A stretch of DNA of 64,000 nucleotides from Panulirus ornatus (lineage: Eukaryota; Arthropoda; Malacostraca; Decapoda; Palinuridae): the NCBI RefSeq assembly GCF_036320965.1, contig NC_092225.1:77888613-77952612 (forward strand), read 5' to 3'. The translations under genes and the position numbers were made by a program. The stretch's first letter is position 1. Each line of letters opens with the position of its first letter. Shown piece by piece: positions 57,793-64,000 of this stretch. Under the pieces are notes generated by a model. That model was not told the DNA's origin. It saw nothing but the letters and a program-made list of their open reading frames with translations, and ran no database searches.

Positions 57793-57796
<4 letters not shown>
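57667..57796 (+). repeat. SINE-like module between (TA)n tracts
   Basis: Starts with a T run and CCAAAGGAAGGAACAGAGAA, then GGGGGCCGGGTGAGGATATT, CCTCAGAGGCCCAGTCCTCT, GTTCTTAACGCTACCTCGCT, and the hairpin tail GAGGCGGGAAATGGCGAATA followed by GTATGAAAGA. (TA)n lies on both sides. Confidence 0.88.

Positions 57797-57864
<68 letters not shown>
57797..57864. repeat. (TA)n microsatellite
   Basis: About 34 TA units after the module tail, followed by CATCATCATCAAA and the start of the duplicated segment. Confidence 0.97.
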
Positions 57865-57866
<2 letters not shown>

Positions 57867-58525
57867 TCATCATCAAACACAGACTGTAAGGAGGAAATTG
57901 ATTCAATTGAAGTTTCAAAATTGTTCCTACTGAATGAGGAAGAAGCGGCAGCGTTCCACGTCGGTAATTAAAGAGAGAGGATGTGTTGAGTCGGGCATAA
58001 GGATATTGTTGATGAAATGACCTGGCGTACCTCTGGGAGGGAATCCTCCTGTCCACGAGTGAGGTGAAGATTGAGGTACAGTTGACGGTAGTAGCTAGAG
58101 CGAACGTGTGTCGTGGCTCTCCAAGAAGGCTCTTGAGATTGTGAGAAGATGATGCAGGATGAGGGAAGTTATAATACAGGAAGGGATGATGCCCACCCGC
58201 AAGGTCGTCGCGCAGGCTGATACAGAGAGTTAGATGGAAGTGCGGAAGACCAGCAGTGTATGAATTGAACTGCGAAACGAAAAAGAAAAAAAAAAATGAA
58301 AGGTATTTCGAAACAACTGTAATGAGATTTCTGCTGAATATGAGGTGGTCCATTAAATTACAAGTAAATATTTCGAAATTAATGTTGTAAAGCTGTCAGA
58401 TATGAGTTGTCCATTACGTGATATTTCACTGTTTTAGAAATTATTGTGATGAGGCTACTAATTATGAGGTGGACTGTTAAATGAAAATTAACAGCATGGA
58501 AATGATTGTAATGAGACAGCCCATT

Positions 58526-58528
<3 letters not shown>

Positions 58529-58566
<38 letters not shown>
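58529..58566. repeat. (GT)n microsatellite
   Basis: About 18 GT units, duplicated at 63092. Confidence 0.97.
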
Positions 58567-58891
58567 AACAGGCATCTGGTTGCATCATCTTTGTTCTTTC
58601 CATCTTGCATGAGCCTTCACCTGACGGGGAGCCGGTCAGGTGTGTGGGACATGCCTCCACGCTCTCGTTGTCCACCCATCCACGCCCGTGCTCCACGCCC
58701 GTGCTCCACGCCCTTCTTGGTATAATAGGCTTGGCGTCTGAGTTCTACCAAAGTCTTGCCTCAGGAAATAGTTGTGTCATCTCTTGTAAAATTGTAGGAT
58801 TTTGAGCTTAAATAGACAGCTGGTTGTTCATTATGACGTTATCCTACATACACTGGTATCACTGTGAAAAATGGTAATGAATAAGTATATT

Positions 58892-59005
58892 AACCCTCTT
58901 GAGCATGATGGGTAGGACGGCGTGACCTTTAACCTGATCCTCTTTGAGTTAGGTCAAAGGTCACACAGTTGTACCATGGGATAGTACCGTCGTTCTCAAT
59001 GGGTT
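58892..59005. mobile_element. Foldback element, 114 bp, best-preserved copy
   Basis: The outer arms AACCCTCTTGAGCATGATGG and ACCGTCGTTCTCAATGGGTT and the inner arms GTGACCTTTAACCT and AGGTCAAAGGTCAC are reverse complements. The loop is GATCCTCTTTGAGTT. It has no coding capacity. The termini are AACCC and GGGTT. Confidence 0.8.
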
Positions 59006-59107
59006 GAGTGTTGTTATCTTCCATCACGTGTTATCTTGCGCTAAACTGAGCAGTGTTGCCCACCAGATGTTAGCGAAAACAGCGGGGATGTTAGTGTATG
59101 TGGAGGG

Positions 59108-59975
59108 CACTGTGGGTGCAGGTGTGGACGGGGACACTGTGGGTGCAGGTGTGGACGGGGGACACTGTGGGTGCAGGTGTGGACGGGGGCACTGTGGGTG
59201 CAGGTGTGGACGGGGGACACTGTGGGTGCAGGTGTGGACGGGGGCACTGTGGGTGCAGGTGTGGACGGGGACACTGTGGGTGCAGGTGTGGACGGGGGAC
59301 ACTGTGGGTGCAGGTGTGGACGGGGGCACTGTGGGTACAGGTGTGGACGGGGACACTGTGGGTGCAGGTGTGGACGGGGACACTGTGGGTACAGGTGTGG
59401 ACGGGGACACTGTGGGTGCAGGTGTGGACGGGGACACTGTGGGTGCAGGTGTGGACGGGGACACTGTGGGTGCAGGTGTGGACGGGGACTGTGGGTGCAG
59501 GTGTGGACGGGGACACTGTGAGTGCAGGTGTGGACGGGGACACTGTGGGTGCAGGTGTGGACGGGGACACTGTGGGTACAGGTGTGGACGGGGGCACTGT
59601 GGGTGCAGGTGTGGACGGGGACGCTGTGGGTGCAGGTGTGGACGGGGGCACTGTGGGTGCAGGTGTGGACGGGGACACTGTGGGTGCAGGTGTGGACGGG
59701 GGGACACTGTGGGTGCAGGTGTGGAACGGGGACACTGTGGGTACAGGTGTGGACGGGGACACTGTGGGTGTAAGTGTGGACGGGGGCACTGTGGGTGCAG
59801 GTGTGGACGGGGACACTGTGGGTGCAGGTGTGGACGGGGGACACTGTGGGTGCAGGTGTGGACGGGGGACACTGTGGGTGCAGGTGTGGACGGGGACACT
59901 GTGGGTACAGGTGTGGACGGGGACACTGTGGGTACAGGTGTGGACGGGGGACACTGTGGGTGTGGGCCACTGCGG
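59108..59975. repeat. G-rich minisatellite, 28-29-bp unit, about 31 copies
   Basis: The unit is GACACTGTGGGTGCAGGTGT then GGACGGGG, with variants (GGGGG, GGCACT, GGTACAGG). The only strand bias is G on the plus strand. Gly/Val/Asp and Cys/Arg frames on plus and Pro/Thr/His frames on minus stay open for 300-372 codons because the unit lacks stops. I do not regard these as genes. Confidence 0.97.
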
Positions 59976-59980
59976 GGTAG

Positions 59981-60518
59981 AGGTATGGGCGGGTCTTGGT
60001 GCCGCCCCAGCAGACACCTGCTTCCCCGGGGACAGCCTCAACCCCAGGCAAGACACAAGAGGACACACCCGCAGCTGAATGGAGTCAGCCTCTCTGATGT
60101 GTTGACCTTTGAATTGAACTGAGTCGGGACATTAGATTCTCCTTATGATTATCATACTCTTAATAACTTTCCAGGTAAATGATAACATCATGCTAGATAA
60201 TTGAAATCATAGATAACTGGTTTGCTAAGTTAGAAGTCGTTGAAGAGAAAAACCTGGACAGAGGTGAAGCGGACAATCATAGCATCATTTAAATTGCATT
60301 AAAACAATTATAATTGCCTGTAGAATAAAGCTTGAAATTAGATAGTAACACAACAAGTAATTGACAGTTCAGTCACACGTATCAGTAATTGGTTGATTTT
60401 ATTGAACTCATTTAAAGGTAGACCAAGGGTTGAGGTTTGGGGAGTAATGTCCAGGGTAATGAAACCCTTACAGTGTGTGGCCGGATGATGAAAGGTAACA
60501 ATAACACGCTTTTACACT
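59981..60518. other. Unique spacer
   Basis: Nothing recognised. AT-rich towards the right. Confidence 0.5.
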
Positions 60519-60551
60519 ATATATATATATATTTTATAATATTATTATATT

Positions 60552-60586
<35 letters not shown>

Positions 60587-60590
60587 ATCT
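60519..60590. repeat. Imperfect (TA)n tract
   Basis: TA units broken by TTTATAATATT and ATTTATAT. Confidence 0.93.
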
Positions 60591-60816
60591 GGGGATAGGG
60601 GAAAAAAGAATACTTCCCCCGTATTCCCTGCGTGCGTAGAAGGCGACTAAAAGGAGAGGGAAGCGGGAGGCTGGGAAATCCTCCCCTCTTGTTTTTGATT
60701 TCCAAAAGAAGGAACAAGAAGGGGGCCAAAGGGGAGGAAATTTTTTTTCAAAGGCCCAGTTTCTGTTCTTAACGCTACCTCGCTAAAGGGGGAAATGGCG
60801 AATAGTATAAAAAAAA
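60591..60816 (+). repeat. SINE-like module, longest copy
   Basis: Shows the 5' half missing from most copies: CCCCCGTATTCCCTGCGTGC, GTAGAAGGCGACTAAAAGGA, then CTCCCCTCTTGTTTTTGATT, then the common 3' half GAAGGAACAAGAAGGGGGCC and CCCAGTTTCTGTTCTTAACG, the hairpin tail CTACCTCGCTAAAGGGGGAA and ATGGCGAATAGTATAAAA. It has several single-base differences, some in homopolymers. Confidence 0.85.
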
Positions 60817-60875
60817 TAAATATATATATATATTATATATATTATATAATATATAATATATATATATTATATATA

Positions 60876-60890
<15 letters not shown>
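60817..60890. repeat. Imperfect (TA)n tract
   Basis: TA units with ATTAT steps, ending in a T run (60891-60910). Confidence 0.93.
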
Positions 60891-60894
<4 letters not shown>

Positions 60895-60910
<16 letters not shown>

Positions 60911-61022
60911 CCAAAGAAGGAACAGAGAAGGGGGCCAGGTGAGGATATTTTCCCCCAAAGGCCCAGTCCTCTGTTCTTAACGTACCTCGCTAATGTGGGA
61001 ATGGGCGAATAGTATGAAAGAA
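60895..61022 (+). repeat. SINE-like module
   Basis: Same 3' half as 57667-57796: CAAAGAAGGAACAGAGAAGG, GGCCAGGTGAGGATATTTTC, CCCAGTCCTCTGTTCTTAAC, then GTACCTCGCTAATGTGGGAA and GGCGAATAGTATGAAAGAAT leading into TA. Confidence 0.87.
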
Positions 61023-61082
61023 TATATATATATATATTTTAATTTTTATATATATATTAATATATATTATTTTATATATATA
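61023..61082. repeat. Imperfect (TA)n tract between a SINE-like tail and a LINE tail
   Basis: TA units broken by TTTTAATTTT and ATTAATATAT. The two 3' tails meet tail-to-tail across it. Confidence 0.92.
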
Positions 61083-62441
61083 TTTTTTTTTTTTTTTTTT
61101 TTTTCTGTCTCCCGCGTTTGCGAGGTAGCGCAAGGAAACAGACGAAAGAAATGGCCCAACCCATCCCCATACACATGTATATACATACGTCCACACACGC
61201 AAATATACATACCTACACAGCTTTCCATGGTTTACCCCAGACGCTTCACATGCCTGATTCAATCCACTGACAGCACGTCAACCCGGTATACCACATCGCT
61301 CCAATTCACTCTATTCCTTGCCCTCCTTTCACCCTCCTGCATGTTCAGGCCCCGATCACACAAAATCTTTTTCACTCCATCTTTCCACCTCCAATTTGGT
61401 CTCCCTCTTCTCCTCGTTCCCTCCACCTCCGACACATATATCCTCTTGGTCAATCTTTCCTCACTCATTCTCTCCATGTGACCAAACCATTTCAAAACAC
61501 CCTCTTCTGCTCTCTCAACCACGCTCTTTTTATTTCCACACATCTCTCTTACCCTTACGTTACTTACTCGATCAAACCACCTCACACCACACATTGTCCT
61601 CAAACATCTCATTTCCAGCACATCCATCCTCCTGCGCACAACTCTATCCATAGTCCACGCCTCGCAACCATACAACATTGTTGGAACCACTATTCCTTCA
61701 AACATACCCATTTTTGCTTTCCGAGATAAAGTTCTCGACTTCCACACATTCTTCAAGGCTCCCAGAATTTTCGCCCCCTCCCCCACCCTATGATCCACTT
61801 CCGCTTCCATGTTTCCATCCGCTGCCAGATCCACTCCCAGATATCTAAAACACTTCACTTCCTCCAGTTTTTCTCCATTCAAACTCACCTCCCAATTGAC
61901 TTGACCCTCAACCCTACTGTACCTAATAACCTTGCTCTTATTCACATTTACTTTTAACTTTCTTCTTTCACACACTTTACCAAACTCAGTCACCAGCTTC
62001 TGCAGTTTCTCACATGAATCAGCCACCAGCGCTGTATCATCAGCGAACAACAACTGACTCACTTCCCAAGCTCTCTCATCCCCAACAGACTTCATACTTG
62101 CCCCTCTTTCCAAAACTCTTGCATTCACCTCCCTAACAACCCCATCCATAAACAAATTAAACAACCATGGAGACATCACACACCCCTGCCGCAAACCTAC
62201 ATTCACTGAGAACCAATCACTTTCCTCTCTTCCTACACGAACACATGCCTTACATCCTCGATAAAAACTTTTCACTGCTTCTAACAACTTGCCTCCCACA
62301 CCATATATTCTTAATACCTTCCACAGAGCATCTCTATCAACTCTATCATGTGCCTTCTCCAGATCCATAGATGCTACATACAAATCCATTTGCTTTTCTA
62401 AGTATTTCTCACATACATTCTTCAAAGCAAACACCTGATCC
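61083..62441 (-). mobile_element. Family A LINE, 5'-truncated copy
   Basis: Minus-strand copy with the short 3' region (T run on the plus strand at 61083-61104, then the CCCGCGTTTGCGAG hairpin). Its 5' end is cut at GTGTGGATCAGG, exactly at the first base of the duplicated segment at 62442; TGTG is shared at the join. It lies in the same relative place as the CATCATCATCAA sequence before copy 1. Confidence 0.93.
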
Positions 62442-62443
62442 AC
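61259..62443 (-). CDS. Family A LINE reverse transcriptase, 394 codons, 5' truncated
   Basis: Reads from MDQVFALKNVCEKYLEKQMD to the end of the protein. Motif A is SMDLEKAHD (25-33): the Tyr of LEKAYD has become His and the preceding Phe has become Ser. FADD (133-136) and LRQGCVMSP are kept. The stop is shifted: after NWSDVVYR the frame continues VDVLSVD. Other changes from the 29- and 35-kb copies (CERRKLK, LAADGNM, EAWTMDRV) place it in a slightly older group, closer to the fragments at 3.8 and 6.3 kb. Confidence 0.88.
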   Translation of the reverse strand: MDQVFALKNVCEKYLEKQMDLYVASMDLEKAHDRVDRDALWKVLRIYGVGGKLLEAVKSFYRGCKACVRVGREESDWFSVNVGLRQGCVMSPWLFNLFMDGVVREVNARVLERGASMKSVGDERAWEVSQLLFADDTALVADSCEKLQKLVTEFGKVCERRKLKVNVNKSKVIRYSRVEGQVNWEVSLNGEKLEEVKCFRYLGVDLAADGNMEAEVDHRVGEGAKILGALKNVWKSRTLSRKAKMGMFEGIVVPTMLYGCEAWTMDRVVRRRMDVLEMRCLRTMCGVRWFDRVSNVRVREMCGNKKSVVERAEEGVLKWFGHMERMSEERLTKRIYVSEVEGTRRRGRPNWRWKDGVKKILCDRGLNMQEGERRARNRVNWSDVVYRVDVLSVD

Positions 62444-63091
62444 ACAGACTGTAAGGAGGAAATTGATTCAATTGAAGTTTCAAAATCGTTCCTACTGAAT
62501 GAGGAAGAAGCGGCAGCGTTTCACGTCGGTAATTAAAGAGAGAGGATGTCTTGAGTCGGGCATGAGGATATTGTTGACGAAATGACCTGGCGTACCTCTG
62601 GGAGCGAATCCTCCTGTCCACGAGTGAGGTGAAGATTGAGGTACAGTTGACGGTAGTAGCTAGAGAGCGAGCGTGCGTCGTGGCTCTCCAAGATGGCTCT
62701 TGAGATTGTGAGAAGATGATGCAGGATGAGGGAAGTTATAATACAGGAAGGGATGATGCCCACCCGCAAGGTCGTCGCGCAGGCTGATACAGAGAGTTAG
62801 ATGGAAGTGCGGAAGACCAGCAGTGTATGAATTGAACTGCGAAACGAAAAAGAAAAAAAAAATGAAAGGTATTTCGAAACAACTGTAATGAGATTTCTGC
62901 TGAATATGAGGTGGTCCATTAAATTACAAGTAAATATTTCGAAATTAATGTTGTAAAGCTGTCAGATATGAGTTGTCCATTACGTGATATTTCACTGTTT
63001 TAGAAATTATTGTGATGAGGCTACTAATTATGAGGTGGACTGTTAAATGAAAATTAACAGCATGGAAATGATTGTAATGAGACAGCCCATT

Positions 63092-63132
<41 letters not shown>
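63092..63132. repeat. (GT)n microsatellite
   Basis: Copy of the tract at 58529, slightly longer. Confidence 0.97.
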
Positions 63133-63456
63133 AACAGGCATCTGGTTGCATCATCTTTGTTCTTTCCATCTTGCATGAGCCTTCACCTGACGGTGAGCCG
63201 GTCAGGTGTGTGGGACATGCCTCCACGCTCTCGTTGTCCACCCATCCACGCCCGTGCTCCACGCCCGTGCTCCACGCCCTTCTTGGTATAATAGGCTTGG
63301 CGTCTGAGTTCTACCAAAGTCTTGCCTCAGGAAATAGTTGTGTCGTCTCTTGTAAAATTGTAGGATTTTGAGCTTAATAGACAGCTGGTTGTTCATTATG
63401 ACGTTATCCTACATACACTGGTATCACTGTGAAAAATGGTAATGAATAAGTATATT

Positions 63457-63570
63457 AACCCTCTTGAGCATGATGGGTAGGACGGCGTGACCTTTAACCT
63501 GATCCTCTTTGAGTTAGGTCAAAGGTCACACAGTTGTACCATGGGATAGTACCGTCGTTCTCAATGGGTT
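63457..63570. mobile_element. Foldback element, duplicated copy
   Basis: Same 114-bp structure as 58892-59005, carried along by the segmental repeat. Confidence 0.8.
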
Positions 63571-63667
63571 GAGTGTTGTTATCTTCCATCACGTGTTTTC
63601 TTGCGCTAAACTGAGCAGTGTTGCCCACCAGATGTTAGCGAAAACAGCGGGGATGTTAGTGTATGTG

Positions 63668-64000
63668 GAGGGCACTGTGGGTGCAGGTGTGGACGGGGAC
63701 ACTGTGGGTGCAGGTGTGGACGGGGGACACTGTGGGTGCAGGTGTGGACGGGGGCACTGTGGGTACAGGTGTGGACGGGGACACTGTGGGTGCAGGTGTG
63801 GACGGGGACACTGTGGGTACAGGTGTGGACGGGGACACTGTGGGTGCAGGTGTGGACGGGGACACTGTGGGTGCAGGTGTGGACGGGGACACTGTGGGTG
63901 CAGGTGTGGACGGGGACACTGTGGGTGCAGGTGTGGACGGGGGCACTGTGGGTGCAGGTGTGGACGGGGACGCTGTGGGTGCAGGTGTGGACGGGGACAC
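63668..64000. repeat. G-rich minisatellite, 28-29-bp unit, copy 2
   Basis: About 12 units are visible before the window ends. The order of GGGGG and GGTACAGG variants equals that of copy 1 after removal of about four early units. Confidence 0.96.

Larger units (their letters stand above)
57877..59980 (+). repeat. Direct segmental repeat, copy 1
   Basis: Begins ACACAGACTGTAAGGAGGAA and matches 62442-64000 almost base for base (scattered single-base changes, small indels and a unit-number change in the 28-bp array). The offset is about 4565 bp. It contains the (GT)n at 58529, a foldback element at 58892 and the start of the G-rich minisatellite. The true right end cannot be seen, because copy 2 runs off the window. 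Confidence 0.95.
62442..64000 (+). repeat. Direct segmental repeat, copy 2 (cut by the window end)
   Basis: Matches copy 1 from 57877. Differences seen include TTCAAAATCG for TTCAAAATTG, GCGTTTCACG for GCGTTCCACG, a few bases added near 62660, and loss of some 28-bp units after 63668. Confidence 0.95.

Noticed and set aside
59108..59975. CRISPR-like regular direct repeats
   Set aside because: Units are tandem without unique spacers, and the window is eukaryotic. The same applies to the arrays at 22.9, 26.6, 45.0, 50.0 and 51.9 kb.
59004..60122. 372-codon Gly/Cys/Arg frame and 300- to 341-codon Pro/Thr/His minus frames
   Set aside because: Produced by the 28-bp G-rich minisatellite. Several frames on both strands are open over the same bases.

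Overview
This window is eukaryotic, intergenic, repeat-saturated DNA. I find no host protein-coding gene that I can support. The best guess for the source is an arthropod, most likely a decapod crustacean. The reasons are an extreme density of AT, AC, AG and AAT microsatellites, a short interstitial tract of the arthropod telomere motif TTAGG near 13.37 kb, and an invertebrate-style mix of RTE-like and Jockey/CR1-like retrotransposons. The species cannot be read from the sequence.

The dominant mobile element is one non-LTR retrotransposon family, called family A here and probably RTE-like. It has an endonuclease remnant, a reverse transcriptase with motif A (DLEKAYD) and FADD, and a C-terminal region ending in a GRPNWRWKDGVKK-type motif. 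At least eleven pieces are present: about 680-1410, 1896-2216, 3757-4473, 5560-6030, 6252-6912, 28040-28255, 29016-31097, 34891-36425, 36815-37225, 54030-55690 and 61083-62441. The copies at 29 and 35 kb are nearly identical and keep long open frames, so the family moved recently. A second class (Jockey/CR1-like, family B) is older and broken: 13.9-15.1, 37.3-38.1, 39.3-40.3, 46.2-47.5, 49.5-49.8 and 53.5-53.7 kb. Short SINE-like modules (28.2, 34.7, 36.5, 57.7, 60.6 and 60.9 kb) share the 3' hairpin tail of family A, and both are joined to (TA)n tracts.

Other mobile DNA comprises four items. A hAT-like element lies at 10328-12278, with matching ends, an 8-bp target duplication (one mismatch) and an internal array of about 300-bp repeats. 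A broken multicopy-type gene lies at about 15.8-17.5 kb. A head-to-head pair of tRNA-like sequences lies at 19.85-20.0 kb. A small foldback (palindromic) family occurs at 20.7, 22.9-23.3, 53.8, 58.9 and 63.5 kb, and one arm of it has apparently expanded into a 21-bp minisatellite.

The rest is minisatellite (unit lengths 17, 21, 26, 27, 28, 32, 37, 39, 42-45, 44 and 55 bp), microsatellite and unique spacer. The last 1.56 kb (62442-64000) repeats 57877 onward at an offset of about 4565 bp. This is either a tandem duplication or two haplotypes placed side by side by assembly. The least repetitive stretches, 7.87-8.83 kb and 33.4-34.1 kb, carry clustered AT-rich, octamer-like and CCAAT-like motifs and are the best places to look for regulatory sequence of an unseen neighbouring gene.
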